DNA from: Rhizomys pruinosus
Lineage: Eukaryota; Chordata; Mammalia; Rodentia; Spalacidae
Assembly (NCBI GenBank): GCA_009823505.1
Contig: VZQC01007982.1
Coordinates: forward strand, 5,704,517-5,768,516
Direction: 5' to 3'
Length of the DNA: 64,000 bases
The position numbers and the translations under genes are program-made. A model generated the notes under the pieces. The model did not search any database. It was not told the origin of the DNA and saw nothing but the letters and a program-made list of their open reading frames with translations. How positions within the stretch are numbered: the first letter of the stretch is position 1; every line of letters begins with the position of its first letter. Below, piece by piece: positions 23,993 through 36,010 of the stretch.

Positions 23993-24654
23993 AGAATTTA
24001 TTTCTATACATCACCCAAGTCATCTAATTTTGCATGATTCAATTACTTTTCATTGTCCATTTGGCGGCTATGAGCTGGTATTGCCGTTAGAACTTGAGTT
24101 TTCCTAACTACTAACAAAGTGGGGCATCATCTCCAGACCTTGTCTTTTGTACTTTTTAATGTGGATTGTAGGTGGCTGGATGGTTAAGGCAATCAATTGC
24201 TAATGTGTATAAATTGTTTTATCCTTTGTTTCCCCTCCGCCCTCTCTCCCTCTCTTTCTCTCTCCTTTCTTCTCCTCTTCTTTTCTGTCTTTCTCAACTG
24301 ATGTATAGTCACTCTTTGATATACTATATAGTTCTAATCCCTTGGCTTTGTACATGAAGATTTTCTCTCAGTTGCTCTTCTTAACTTAACAAACTATGGC
24401 TTTTGGAAGCAGAAGGTTTAATAACTTGGTACAGCCAAATATTTTTCTCATTTAATTCTTACTTCATACTTATAAATATTAGTTTTTTTCTTTGTCAAAA
24501 CAACTCCAAGATCTTGGTGGCCTACAAATAGAACAGCTCATTTCTTGTTCCTTTCCTAGGGAGCCTGGCACAGAGCTCCCTGCTGGGCTTGGCAGGATCT
24601 CTCGACCAGCCCAGATCCATCTTATTGTGGAAACCGGGCTGAACAGCAGCCGCT
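23993..24654. other. No recognised gene
   Basis: Unique-looking, with a CT-rich run at 24235-24300. Confidence 0.45.
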
Positions 24655-25280
24655 ATCTGGCGTGTATTCCTTTCCTGAGCTGCTGTCACAAATTAACAGA
24701 AACTGGGTGGCTTCAAACAACAAACATTTACTCTCTCTCTCAGTTCTGGACGCCAGGATTCTGAAATCAAAACTTTGACAGAGTTGTTGGCTTTTCTTCA
24801 GGAGGCTCTGGGGGAGAATTCATCCCATACCTTTGACTTAGCTTCTGATGTCACTCGCTAGCAGTCTTTAGCTTACAGATGCTGTCCTCCAACATCCTTT
24901 CTCCCCCATCTTGTCTGTCTCAAATCTCCCTCTGTCTTTTTCTTAGAAAGATCCTGTTGTCCAGCATTAATGGTGTTTTATAATCCCATAGCTTGGGAGG
25001 TTGAGGCAGAAGAATTGTGAGTTCAAGGCCAGTATGGGTTACACAGGAAATTCAAATCCAGTGTGAATTGCATAGCAAAACCTTGTCTCAAACAACCAAG
25101 CAAACAAACACCAACAAACAGGGGAGGCTTGTTATTGGACCAGAACCCACCTCAATGATCCAATGGGGACTTCTCTTGAGATCCTTAACTTTATAATCTG
25201 CAAAAAACTCTATTTCTAAGCATTCCCGTAACCACAGGTCTCGGGTGAACGTATCAGTTGGGAAAAACACCACTAGTCCA
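24655..25280 (+). repeat. Old mammalian LTR-type interspersed repeat
   Basis: gctgctgtcacaaattaaca, ctgggtggcttcaaacaaca and cagttctggacgccaggatt match a common ancient mammalian repeat. I recall it as MaLR/MLT-like, but the exact family is uncertain. Similarity resumes after a nested B1-like element (gatccttaactttataatct, ctatttctaagcattcc). Confidence 0.6.
24970..25110 (+). repeat. B1-related monomer nested in the older repeat
   Basis: taatcccatagcttgggagg, gttcaaggccagtatgggtt and a (CAAA)n-type tail mark a 7SL-derived SINE, close to proto-B1. It splits the surrounding LTR-type repeat. Confidence 0.7.
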
Positions 25281-25954
25281 CTACAGTAGACATGTGATCA
25301 CAACAAATTGCAGGCACTTTAGGTGAAAGCAAACACGTGACCCCCTTCCAAGCTTCTGCCTTGAATAGGGCCACACTCACTTCTGAAACATGCACCAGAT
25401 ACAGAACATCACACGGTCAAGCCCACCCTCTGAAAGCACAGCAAACACACATGGCAAAGAATGTGACAGTCAAATCTCATTTAAAGAGGACCTGATCTTT
25501 GATAATAATAATCCAAACCAGTACTTAACGCAAACATTTCATGATGCTAGAGATCAAACCCAGGACCCTGTGCCACTAGGCAAGTGTTCTATCACAGAGC
25601 TAAACCTACCCCCTGCCAGCCCATCTTGTTTTAAAAATCTAATCGTAATGTGTGGCTTTTAATGGAAAGCAAGCATCCTCAATGCCAATCCCCCTTCTCC
25701 ACTATGGCGCTCAGCAACTTCTCAGTCTCCATCTCTGGACTCTAAGCATTTCCTGTAGCTCAGCTTTTACTCCTTATGTTCTCTTGGTTAATTTATTCTC
25801 AATTTAAAATAAAACCTTGCATACTACCCATAAAGGGTGGAACTCAAACTGTGCCCTTCCCTGAACATAAGATTTGTATATCATCCACTGGATGTCTTTT
25901 TTTAGTTGTTTGTTTAAAGTGCATGCATATATGTACACATGTGCAGGAGCGTGT
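25281..25954. other. No recognised gene; includes an ID copy
   Basis: Apart from the ID element at 25536-25616, nothing is recognised. Confidence 0.45.
25536..25616 (-). repeat. ID SINE
   Basis: Reverse ID: gctagagatcaaacccagga followed by ggcaagtgttctatcacaga. Diverged. Confidence 0.65.
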
Positions 25955-26012
25955 GCATGTGTGTGTGTGTGTGTCTGTCTGTCTGTCTGTCTGTGTTTGT
26001 GTGTGTGCGTTC
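25955..26012. repeat. (GT)n/(CTGT)n microsatellite
   Basis: A GT run turns into CTGT units and back to GT, beside a B4-type SINE. Confidence 0.95.
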
Positions 26013-26044
26013 TCATTTGTACGTGTATACTTGTGTATGTGTTT

Positions 26045-26307
26045 GCATGCTAAAAGACAGCCTCATTGTAACCCTCAGGAACACTGTCTACCTACTTTGG
26101 GTCAAAGTTTCCCATTGGGCTGAAGCTCACCAATAAGGCTGGGCTGGCTGCTGACCGTAGAGCCCCAGGCATCCTCCTGTCTCTGTCTCCCCAGTGCTGG
26201 AAGCATCCACCATCACCTTTGACTTTTTTACATGGGTTCTGGGAATCAAAGTCTGCCCTTAGCTTCTAAGACAAGTGCCTCACTCACTGAGCCATCTCTT
26301 TAGCCCC
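26045..26307 (-). repeat. B4-type SINE
   Basis: Reverse B4 with tgaagctcaccaataaggct, ctgtctctgtctccccagtg and the end gagccatctctttagcccc. Confidence 0.75.
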
Positions 26308-26439
26308 TCGCTTAGATGAGTCATAATCAGCCACTTTGCCAGTCAAATATCGTTTCACCCCTCCCTACACAGCTATGTCTCCTTTAAGGATTCCTAGGAG
26401 AATATATTTAATTAACATTGCTACAATTCCCTCATCATT

Positions 26440-26560
26440 CAATTATTTTTGAGAGAGAATGCTTCACTCTGTAGCCAGAATGGCCTCAAACCCATGGTCT
26501 TCCAGCCTTACCTGTTCTGTTGCTGACATTACAGGCATGCACTGGCATACCCAGCCAAAG
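26440..26560 (-). repeat. Proto-B1-like SINE
   Basis: Diverged 7SL-derived monomer in reverse (cactctgtagccagaatggc to gcatgcactggcatacccag). Confidence 0.65.
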
Positions 26561-26868
26561 GAGACATTCATGATTCTTCATCCCTCATCCAAACCATCAG
26601 TAAGTCCTCAATGCTTTCCCAGAATCCCAAGTTCTATTTCCAAGTGAACAGTAGGAACAACAGCTTCCCCTGCTTCTGCCCTGGGAGGCTTTTCGCCCAC
26701 TCTGTCTACACAGACTGTTTCCCTCCAGGCTCAAAATCATTCCATAATTTTCCATCTTACTTACAACAAAACCTGAAGTCCTGACCAGGTCTCCAAAGCT
26801 CTGGATAATCTAATCAGCCATTGCAATCACTTCCTTCCATTAGCCTGGGCTCTGCTCTTTTACCTTTT

Positions 26869-27117
26869 TTAATTTTTTTTTATTAATTTTATTTATTTCT
26901 GTATGTGTATGAATGTACTGTCTGCACGTAGGTCTGTGCACCAGTGTCATGCAATGCCGCGGAGGTCAGAAGAGGGCGTCGGATTCCCCTGGAACTGGAG
27001 TTCTCCTGGAATTGGAGTTTCAGATGTTTTTCGACCGCCATGTGGGTGCTGGGGATTGAACACGGGTCCTCTGTAAGAGCGGTCGGTGCTCTTAACCGCT
27101 AGGCCATTTCTCCAGCC
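26869..27117 (-). repeat. B2 SINE, young, with 17-bp internal duplication
   Basis: Complete reverse B2 with a 15-bp target-site duplication, ggctctgctctttta, on both sides. The body carries cctggaactggagttct at 26988-27004 followed by a near copy at 27005-27021, a diagnostic duplication also seen in the copy at 53374-53620. Confidence 0.95.
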
Positions 27118-27197
27118 CGGCTCTGCTCTTTTAATATCCACTTCCTGTTCCTGCTTGGGAAATCCTTTTCCTTTATATAATCTCACTGCTAGCTTCT

Positions 27198-27251
27198 TCT
27201 TCAGTCTTTCTTTTTCTTTCTCTTTCTCTTTTTCTTTTCTTTCTTTCTTTT

Positions 27252-27336
<85 letters not shown>

Positions 27337-27385
27337 TCTTCCTTTCTTTCCTTCCTTCCTTCCTTCCTTCCTTCCTTCCTTCCTT

Positions 27386-27480
<95 letters not shown>

Positions 27481-27536
27481 TGCTTTTCTTTTCTTCTCTC
27501 CTCTTCTTTCTTCTATCATTTCTTTCTTTCTTTCTT
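27198..27536. repeat. Polypyrimidine microsatellite: (CTTT)n, (CCTT)n, (CT)n, (CTTT)n
   Basis: About 340 bp of almost uninterrupted pyrimidine in four blocks. It yields a 204-codon Lys/Glu/Arg frame on the minus strand and a Phe/Leu/Ser frame on the plus strand. Neither is a gene. Confidence 0.97.
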
Positions 27537-27539
27537 TAG

Positions 27540-27716
27540 TGCCTGTTGGGTGGATGGCCATGTCTCTCTCTGAACCTAGACTTTTGGCTAGACTGAATGG
27601 CTAAGGTTATAGGCATGCTCAATCATTCCTGCCTTTTTTATGTGAGTGCTGAGTTCTGAAACTCATGCTTACTTAGCAAGGAATCTTACCACTGAGCCAT
27701 TTCCCCCAGTTCATCT
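27540..27716 (-). repeat. Diverged B4-like SINE
   Basis: tttttatgtgagtgctgagt and ccactgagccatttccccca match the tRNA-like end of B4. The other end is unclear. Confidence 0.5.
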
Positions 27717-28274
27717 TTGCTTTATTTTAAAAGTTCTTAGGAGAAAACTTTTCTGTTTATCTCTCTACTTCAGTCTGTTTCTTTTTTTCTTTATAGCACT
27801 TGTCACTGCCTCATGTTATGTTATTGTGGATTGGTTAATGTGTTTATCTCTCCTTTACCATCAGAATGTATTTAGTAGTGTAGTAGACACTCAGAACAGG
27901 CCTTGGCATGCGATAGAAAAACTAATAATATTTAGTTACCAGGAATGAATAAGAACTGAGAATGAAATTTATCTTATATATTGTTCACTCTTTGAATTTG
28001 GTTTCCAATTATTCCTTAAATAACATCCCAATTCTATTATTTGTTCAATTATCACATTTTTCAAAAGTATACCATGATTTGTTGACTTCCTTCTAAACAA
28101 AGGTTTAGCACTGTTACCACTATACAACAATACGCTGGTGGGTACGTCTTACCCCTATTGTCCCTCTAGAAATCTAATTACACCATCTATTGCTTTATGA
28201 TGAAATCAAATTCTGTATTGGACTATATAATTATTTTCTTGTTGTTGAACTGTTAATGTTCAAACAGTTTACTT
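27717..28274. other. No recognised feature
   Basis: AT-rich sequence without a recognised gene or family. Confidence 0.45.
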
Positions 28275-28411
28275 TCTTTTTTTTTTTTTTTTTTCAGTCT
28301 TTTTGAAACTGGAACTCACTCTGTAGACCAGGCTGGCCTTGAACTCACAAAGATCTGCCTGCCTCTGCCTCCTGAGTGCTAGGATTAAAGGAGTGCGCCA
28401 CCACGCCCGGC
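28275..28411 (-). repeat. B1 SINE, internally deleted
   Basis: Reverse B1 lacking about 35 bases near the A-rich end. Its duplication is aacagtttactttctt on the left and aacagttactttctt on the right. Confidence 0.9.
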
Positions 28412-28779
28412 TAACAGTTACTTTCTTATACAAATATTTGGTTAGTTTTGAATTATGATAGTCTCAATCTTATACTTTCTTATTTTATATGAGCCATGAT
28501 TTCTCTAGCAATCCATTAACTCCTCTGTCCACTCATCTTTTAAAATGACCTCTCTGGAGTGAACTACTCATCTGCTGGTCACTTTCTTGACCAGCTGTGC
28601 AGGCGTTGTTCCGGAACTTTCCTTCACCACAACCATGTCACTCCTCTCCTGGATTTGCACTCTCTGTTCCCTGACCTGTGTTCTCTTTTGTGTTTTCTAA
28701 CTTCCACTTGCACATTTTTCACTCTTCAGATGGAGCTTATAACCTCAAGAACAAGAATACTTCAGAATGAAATATTTTC

Positions 28780-29097
28780 GTCCTCATCTGTTTTCTGTTG
28801 CTTTATCTGACTACCTGAGATTGAATAATTTATCAAGGACAGAGGCTCTTTGGGGCATGCTGCCTGCCAGATCCTTCTCTCTGCTTATGACTCAGCAGAA
28901 GGCATCTCATAACCAGGCAAAGTATGCGAGCTCAGGTCTTTTCTTATAAAAATCCACTAACACCATAAGGCCTCACCCTCATGACTGCACGTAACCCTGA
29001 TTACTTTCCAAAGCACCCACTTTGAAGTTAACTCAGGAATTTGGGGGTTAAATTTCTAACACCTGAACTTTTCGAACACAATTCAAACCACAGCAAC
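28780..29097 (-). repeat. MaLR-type LTR fragment, ancient
   Basis: gactacctgagattgaataa at the left and aacacaattcaaaccacagc at the right match the reverse of a MaLR-type LTR, a long-dead endogenous retrovirus-like class without coding capacity here. Diverged. Confidence 0.6.
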
Positions 29098-29415
29098 ACT
29101 CTCATGCACTGTACTGACCTGGTGAGCTCTTTGAATCCAGAAACTTCTTCTCTTTAGTTTTGAGAAATTGTAGTTCATTGTTTCCTTTAATATTTTCCTT
29201 TCACCTATTTCTTCTATCCTCTTTTAGTTTTTGAACACTGAGGTATTGAATTTTTTAATTATTTCTGTTTTGATCTTTTATCTCCTTTGCTCCATTTCCC
29301 CCTTTTTCTTCATTTTTCTTTGGGATAATTTTTTCTAATTTTTTTCCATTCCATTTCTTGAATTGAATTTTTATAAAATCTGTCCACAATAGTTGTCATT
29401 TACAAAACTTCATTC

Positions 29416-29600
29416 CTATTTTTTTTGTCTTTTTTGAGACAGGGTCTCCCTGTAGTTCCAGCTGTCCTGGAATTCCCTATGTAGACCAGGCTGGCCTTGA
29501 ACTCAGAGAGATCTGCCTGGCTGATCTTGAACTCAGAGAGATCTGCCTGCCTCTGCCACCTGAGTGCTGGAATTAAAGGCATGCGCCACCATGCCCAGAT
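29416..29600 (-). repeat. B1 SINE with 30-bp internal tandem duplication
   Basis: Reverse B1 in which ttgaactcagagagatctgc occurs twice, starting at 29497 and 29527, so the element is about 30 bases over length. Confidence 0.93.
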
Positions 29601-29639
29601 CAATCATATTTTCTTCAAATAGCTCTTCATTTTATTTTT

Positions 29640-30590
29640 AAAGTATATTCTTTTTATAATTTTTATTGAATTCTTGCATATTTCATATAAAACATCTTAA
29701 AAATCTTTATACCTCCTCCCCTGTCCACTCCCTCCCAGAGTCCCCTCCGCCAGATTTCATGCATTCTGTCATTTAAATTAAGACCTATCTAGTCAAGTTA
29801 GTGTCCCCAGACATCCATCACAGCAAGTTCATCCACTGGGGTCTAGTCAGTAGAGTCACTCCCTTCATGAAGATCAGCTCTCCCTCACCCAGCAGTAGAT
29901 TGGGTTCTGCTGCCCATTTCCCCATTTCTATGCTGGGCTTTGTCTGCTTGCATTTGCACGGGTCTTGGTCATGCTCTTACCATTGTGGTAGATTCATATG
30001 AGCAATATCCCAGGAGCTTGTAAGACTGTTTCCATCTGGTCATCCACTTCCGCCCGTGGCTCTTACCATCTCTCTGCCCCCTCTCCTGAAATGGTCCCTG
30101 AGCCCTGGGTGGGTGGAATTTAATATAACAGTCCTGTTCAAGGACCTACACTCTGCAGACTCTTATTCTCTACTCCATTTGTGGCCTTTTGTGTTCATTG
30201 CCCTACGTTGCATGAGGGAACTTTTGTTGATTAGAGTTGAAAGATGCATTAGTATTCTCTCCACCCCTTGCTCTACTATGTTCTGTGAATCTTAGATGTA
30301 CAAGTTCCATTGTAGATGTGTTGGGGTTGGACTGTCATTGATGTTCTTCCTTAGCAGCTTGCATAGTTTCCAAAACTATGAGAGCTAGCCTTCAGAGAGG
30401 TGACTTCCAGGTCAGCTCCAGCTCCATTGCTCCAAGTCCTGTGTCTGAAGTATATCCTATCTTCATAGGGTCTTACCTTCAGGTTCTGGGAGGCAGTCAA
30501 GGCCTGTGGCAATAGCCTGTGTAATTTTGAGAGTCTCTTGGACCTGGCCAATGACTCAAAGAGAGGTTTCTCTTTCTGGCACTGTTTCTT
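29640..30590 (-). mobile_element. LINE-1 3' UTR-type fragment
   Basis: Reverse-strand relative of the piece at 12095-12852. The left part (ttttattgaattcttgcata, actccctcccagagtcccct) is the L1 3' terminus. The upstream end near 30590 is approximate. Confidence 0.65.
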
Positions 30591-30660
30591 GTTATATAGC
30601 CTTTAGCTATACACATGGACTCAAGTAACGATATTGTATGTGTAATTTTTCAGTAGTGTT

Positions 30661-30835
30661 TTCTTTTTTTTTTTTTTTTTGGTCTTTTCGAGACAGGGTC
30701 TCCCTGCAGCCTTAGCTGTCCTCAAACTCAGCTGTCCTGGTGTAGACCAGGCTGGCCTTGAACTCACAGAGATCCTCCCACCTCTGCTTCTGCCTCCCGA
30801 GTGCTGGGATTAAATGTGTGTGCCACAATGCCTGG
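30661..30835 (-). repeat. B1 SINE with local duplication
   Basis: Reverse B1 flanked by cagtagtgttttc (30652 region) and a matching copy after 30834. The middle contains an extra ctcaaactcagctgtcctgg segment. Confidence 0.92.
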
Positions 30836-31189
30836 CCAGTAGTGTTTTCAACTAATACATTTCCCTCTGTTTTTTTTTTTTTTTTTTGCAACAGCAAAGT
30901 GTTATTTATCTCTTCTCTCTTTCTCATGTCATACCCCCTTTCTCTCCCTTAACTGGAGAGGGAAGGAAGAGGGTATATACCTACTTTTAATAAGCACCTA
31001 GTAATTGTACATATTTATAGGATCCAACATAGATAGCATTTCAACACATATACACAATGCGCGATGACCAGATAATGGTAACCGGTGTTTGCCACATCAG
31101 ACATTTGATATCTGTGTTGGGTAGTTTGAAGTGCTGTCAGTTAGCTGTGTTGAAATAGTCAATTAGTTGTTGTCAACCATAGTTATCCA

Positions 31190-31425
31190 TACTGCTTCAG
31201 ATTTTTGCTCTTTTTGTAGCTGAATAGTATTTTAGCATGTATATATCACATTGTCTTTATCCATTCATCAGTTGGTGGACATTCAAGTTGATTGCATGAT
31301 ACTTATGAGTAGTGCTATGAAAAGACACTGGCCCTCAGATATCTTTTCGTGTGGTAGTTCTACTTCTAATTTCTTGAGGTGCCTCCATGCTGTTTTTCCA
31401 TAATTTGCATTGCCTTTATGAAATA
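31190..31425 (-). mobile_element. Old LINE-1 ORF2 fragment
   Basis: tgctttttgtagctgaat-like sequence followed by cacattgtctttatccattc and atcagttggtggacattcaa is the reverse of the C-terminal ORF2 region shared by mammalian L1s. It is diverged and has no open frame. Confidence 0.75.
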
Positions 31426-31435
31426 CATTTCTTGG

Positions 31436-31600
31436 GCTGGAGAGATGGCTCAGCAGTTAAGAGTGCTGACCACTCTTGCAGAGGACCTGGGTTTGATTCC
31501 CACCACCCACATGGTGGCTAAGAACCGTCTTTAACTCCAGTTCCAGGGGAATCCAATGCCCTCTTCTGACCTCCTCGGCATTGCAGGACACGGGTCCCAG
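31436..31600 (+). repeat. B2 SINE, 3'-altered
   Basis: Clear B2 from gggctggagagatggctcag to ggcattgcaggacacgggt. The following bases to about 31670 look like the reverse end of a B3/B4-type SINE (gccttcaccactgagccatc). Confidence 0.85.
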
Positions 31601-32786
31601 GGATAGAAGTCAGGTTGTCCACCTTAGCAGCAGGTGCCTTCACCACTGAGCCATCTTACCAGGTCTGAGTTCCTTTTTTGATCATTTTGTTTTATTCTTC
31701 CTCACAAAGCCCCTCCTTCATTTGATGCTAATATTTAAGCCCAAGGTTTTAAGCAGTTGATCGGAAGTGGCAGTACAGAGCTCGCTAAAGATTTCCAACA
31801 ATCAGCCAGAAGTATCACAACAGATTCCTTGGGTGTCTGCACCTTTGGGTTTTTCCCTTTTTGTTTTCTTCTTTTCCAGTGCCATGTATGTCACTTCCTT
31901 GGTCTCCAGTGCTCCAATTTCCTGTTTGCAGAGGACTAACCTAGCTGGCAGTGTGCTGGAAGCCTCACATCGAAGGGGTGGTGTGTGAGGATGTGTCAAG
32001 TCTCCTGGGAATTGATTTCTACCTGAATGTTTGTTACTCCTGTGCAGACTTTGGCTGCTACCTCTGAGCTTGCCACTTCTATTCAGAGAATAAATAAGAT
32101 AAGCTACCTTCCAGTCTGGTTGAGAGGGTGTTCACCTGGCTGTGTCCGATTGCGAAGGCCATCTGGGTTTCCCCAGTGACATTTTGAACCAAATCTCTTT
32201 TCTGTTCCACTCCACACTTTCAGATGTTCCCATTACTTTAAAATCCTGATCCCAAGGCTTGACTTGGCATTTTTTCTTGTTGGCCTCCAAATCCACGGTG
32301 CAAGATTTCAGTTTCTCAGCTCTGTTAAGTCAATTACTAACCATCTGTCTATTTTCCATATTCCAAAGCTTGGCTGGAATCTGCCCTTCTGTGGTCCCTT
32401 GCCGGGACAGTTTGCCTCCTTGGATTCATGTATGGTCTTAACTTTTTTTCCTATCATCTTGGTAAAGTTTAGAGAAGCAATAGAAATAAATAAGTGTTGC
32501 TCATTTGGTCCATCATGTTTAACCACATTCTCCAATTTGTGTCCCACCTCCTATTAAAATATTTACCTGTCATTTTTCTTACCATTTCTAGTTTTCTTTT
32601 TCACTGATTATATTTATTTTAGTGTGGAGTAAGAATATTGAACCCAAATTTGTTTCTACATAACTGATTGTAGCTTCACCATGAATAGAATAGTCTACCC
32701 TTTCCTTCTGAGCCATCTCTCTAGCCCCCCACACTTTTTTTGATTTAATTAAAAATAACATATTTTCCATTGTATGTAAAAGAGGA
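31601..32786. other. No recognised gene; short SINE remnants at its edges
   Basis: Unique-looking except for a B2 head remnant at 32703-32729 (gagccatctctctagcccc, reverse). A 97-codon plus-strand frame at 32264 has no motif. Confidence 0.45.
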
Positions 32787-33005
32787 GTGGCTGGAGAGAT
32801 GGCTCAGCAGTTAAGAGCACTGACTGCTCTTGCAATGCACTTGGGTTCTATTCCCAGCATCCACATGGTGGCTAACAACTGCTCATAATTCCAGTTCCAG
32901 GGGGATCTGACACACTCTTCTGACCTCTGAGGGCACTTATACACATGCAGGCAATACACTTATATACATAAACTAAAAATAAAAAAATAAAATATTTTAA
33001 AAGAA
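32787..33005 (+). repeat. B2 SINE, full length
   Basis: From ggctggagagatggctcagc through acacatgcaggcaatacact to an A-rich tail near 32975-33005. Confidence 0.92.
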
Positions 33006-33514
33006 AGAGAGAGATGGCTGGTTACAGGTGCTCTAAATTTTGTGTACTGAATTTTGTTACAATTTTCTTGCTAAGTTATTTTATTAGTTTCAATGTGTTT
33101 GAAGAGCCTCTTGAATTTTTTATATGCATAATGACATCATAGCAGATATATGTTTCTCTTCTTCCCAATCTCAATGGCTCACTCTTCTCTTTCATGGAAG
33201 AAACATCCATAGTTCTTGTCTTTTTAGTGGTTATAATGGAATTGCTTTTAACATTTCATCACAAAGAACAATGCGATCGATATATATCCAATAAATGTCT
33301 CTCAATCTGTTTGTGAACATTTTCTTCCTAGTTTTCTAAGAATTTTTTCTACAAGTGAGTAATAACTTTACCAAATAGGATCCTTTAATTTTTTAGATGA
33401 TTTTCCTCTTTTTTTGTTTGGTTAAACTTTAAGCTAGTAATGTATATCAATAGATTTCAGAGTTTGAGTCATCTCAGCATTTGTTGTACTGTTTTTTTAT
33501 ACTGTTAGACACAA
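33006..33514. other. No recognised feature
   Basis: AT-rich sequence with no gene or family recognised. Confidence 0.45.
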
Positions 33515-33726
33515 TCTGCTAGGTTTATGTGTATGCCGTGTTCTACCTGCATGTTCAGCAAGTATCTAAGTGTACCACATGAATGCAATGCCCAGAGAAA
33601 CCAGAGAGGGCATCAGATCCTCTGGAACTCTAGTTACATATGGTAGTTAGCTGCCCCATGAGTGCTGGGAACTGTACCTAGGTCCTCTGCAGGAGCAGCC
33701 AATGTACTTAACCACTGAGCAACCCA
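33515..33726 (-). repeat. B2 SINE, older
   Basis: Reverse B2 (atgtgtatgccgtgttctac, ccccatgagtgctgggaact). More diverged than most copies here. Confidence 0.8.
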
Positions 33727-33784
33727 CAATTTGCTAATTTGTAACTATTTTTTTTCTTACTCATTTTAACTAATTCTTTCTGGT

Positions 33785-33926
33785 CTCTTTGGAGCAGGGT
33801 CTCCCTATAGCCCCACCTAGCCTGGAACTCACTGTGTAGACCAGGGTTATCTTGAATTCACAGAGACTCATCTGCCTCTGCCTCCTGAGTGATGGGATTA
33901 AAAGCATGAACCACCATGCCCAGCTT
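33785..33926 (-). repeat. B1 SINE
   Basis: Reverse B1 (agcagggtctccctatagcc to accaccatgcccagct). The flanks share attttaactaatt. Confidence 0.9.
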
Positions 33927-34190
33927 AATTTTAACTAATTGCTAATGTTTTCTAGGTCCATAAATGCAGTTAGTCTAAATTCTTACTCTTTTTCAGTGTG
34001 TGTGCGTACATGCTTTGTGATCCAATTTTAATACCAAGAATATAATTTTCTAATATCTCAGTTTTATTTTATTGTTTTATAATCTTGGGAGTCTGGAAAG
34101 ATTCCATTTTATTAAAGAAATGTGGGAAAGATTATTCTGCTTTTAACAAAATTTTAAATCCTTTTTTCTGTTCAATAAAATAGATTTTTT

Positions 34191-34408
34191 AAATTTATTT
34201 TTTATGTGTATGAATGTACTGTCTGCATGTAGGTTTGTGCATCCATGTCGTGCAATGCCTCGGAGGTCAGAAGAGGGTGTCGGATTCCCCTGGAGCTGGA
34301 CTAGAGTTAAAGACGGTTCTCAGCCACCATGTGGGTGCCAGGGATCGAACCCGGGTCCTCTGTAAGAGCAGTCAGTGCTCTTAACTGCTAGGCTATCTCT
34401 CCAGCCCC
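34191..34408 (-). repeat. B2 SINE, young
   Basis: Complete reverse B2 flanked by aaaatagatttt on both sides. Its body reads gagctggactagagttaaag, so it lacks the 17-bp duplication. Confidence 0.93.
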
Positions 34409-34654
34409 TAAAATAGATTTTAAAGTTAAGACCATGGCTCTTTTCTGATGAACTCAAGGCAGTACTTACTTTGAATGAAAAAAAAAAAAAAACGAAAACA
34501 AAAAACCATGGCCTGCTTTACTTTTCCCAAGTCAACCTACAAACAAAGTATAATTGCTACTTACTGATCAATGTGACAGCAAATGCTAGGAACCAAATAT
34601 ATATATATAGTATTATTATTATATATAATATAACCTATAATAAGTTCATTGGAG

Positions 34655-35810
34655 CTATTATCTTTTTTTTTTTTTTTTAAAAGGAAGAGATTTATAACTT
34701 GACTTACGATTGATGGTTCCGGGAAATTAAGAGTCCATTGTGGACAGGAGGCTTGGTTGCCGGGGCTGGAGCAGAAAGATGAAGGTTCTACCAACATTCT
34801 CTTCTTGAATGAGTACAGGGAAGGCGAGATGAGAGGAGGAAGAGAGAAGCGAGAGAGAGAGAGAGAGAGACTGGAGACTGCAAGGCTTGTTAAACTAACT
34901 AAGCCCACCCCCAATGACATACTTCCTCCGGCATGGCTATACCTTCTAAGATCTCCCAGAACAGTGCTACCAACTGGGGACAAAATGTCTGAATACTTAA
35001 AGCCTATGGGGGACACTCTCATTCAAAACACCACATTCCACTCCCTGGCCCCCATAGGCTCATGACCATATAAAATGCAAAATGCATTTAGTCCAACCTT
35101 AAAAGTCCCCATAGTCTTTACCAATCTCAATTCTATTCAAAAGTCTACAGTCCAGTCTCTTCTGAGACCCAGGCTAATCTAACTGTAAGCTCCTGTAAAA
35201 TCAAAAGACAAATTACATACTCCCAACATACAGTGGAACTGAATACACATTTCCATTCCAAAAGGGAGGAATAGAGGCATAGTGAGGAAATACTGGACCA
35301 AAACAAGACTGAAAACCAGCAGGGCAAACACCAAGTCCAGTAGCTCCATGCGCGACTTCTGGGACTTTACTTTCAAATGGCTTAGATGGCTCAGCTCTTC
35401 CAGCTCTGCTTGCAACAAACATCTCTTCCTTAGGCTGGTACCACTCCCTGTATGCAGCTCTCCTTGGCAAATATCTCACAGCTCTGGCATCTCAAATGTC
35501 TCTTTGGGGTCTCCACTGTCAACCAGGCTTCATATTCACAGCTTCACGCAATGGCCTATCAGGGCCTTCTTTATTCAGGGATGCCCCTGCTGTACTCTGC
35601 CTGGCCTCTGCAGCTCTCTGAAACTGCAGAGGAAGAACTGATGACCCCTTCACTCTTGCACCCTTCATGCCTCTAAAGCCAGCACCATGTGAATGAAATT
35701 GAGTTTGGCTTTGAGTTTGGCTGCAAGTTCAGGATGGACTCTATCCTACTTCAACCACATTCACAACTTCTCTTCCCTTTCAGTATTTTCCTTTCTTTCT
35801 TTCTTTTTTT
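34655..35810 (-). mobile_element. Rodent interspersed repeat, about 1.1 kb, family not assigned
   Basis: The phrases ccaccaactggggac-like, cattccactccctggccccc and aaatgcatttagtccaac are familiar from a rodent repeat, but I cannot say whether it is L1- or LTR-derived. Poly(T) at the left edge suggests a retroposed element on the minus strand. The 153-codon minus and 119-codon plus frames inside are not recognised proteins. Confidence 0.5.
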
Positions 35811-35839
35811 TTGGAAGGACATAGTGCAAAGATGTCACA

Positions 35840-36010
35840 TTAGTTTTTTTTTCACATAAATTTATTTTTTTTTATCAAATCTAGACCCATGTCCCCCCCA
35901 TCCCCCCACCATACCAGAGCTCATGAATTCTGCCAAACATGCTTTTCATCTCTTTCTCAGTCTTTCTCAAGTCATGGAGCTATTTCTAAAGGTCTCTCTA
36001 CTACAGTTTA
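35840..36010 (-). mobile_element. LINE-1 3'-terminus fragment
   Basis: ctagacccatgtccccccca and ctctttctcagtctttctca parallel the other L1 3' ends here (22800, 45425). A related scrap lies near 6406-6480. Confidence 0.55.

Noticed and set aside
26947..27561. 204-codon Lys/Glu/Arg-rich frame
   Set aside because: It is produced by the polypyrimidine microsatellite and an adjoining B2 SINE.
34561..35641. Overlapping frames of 153 and 119 codons
   Set aside because: They fall in a repeated element of about 1.1 kb present elsewhere in rodent genomes.
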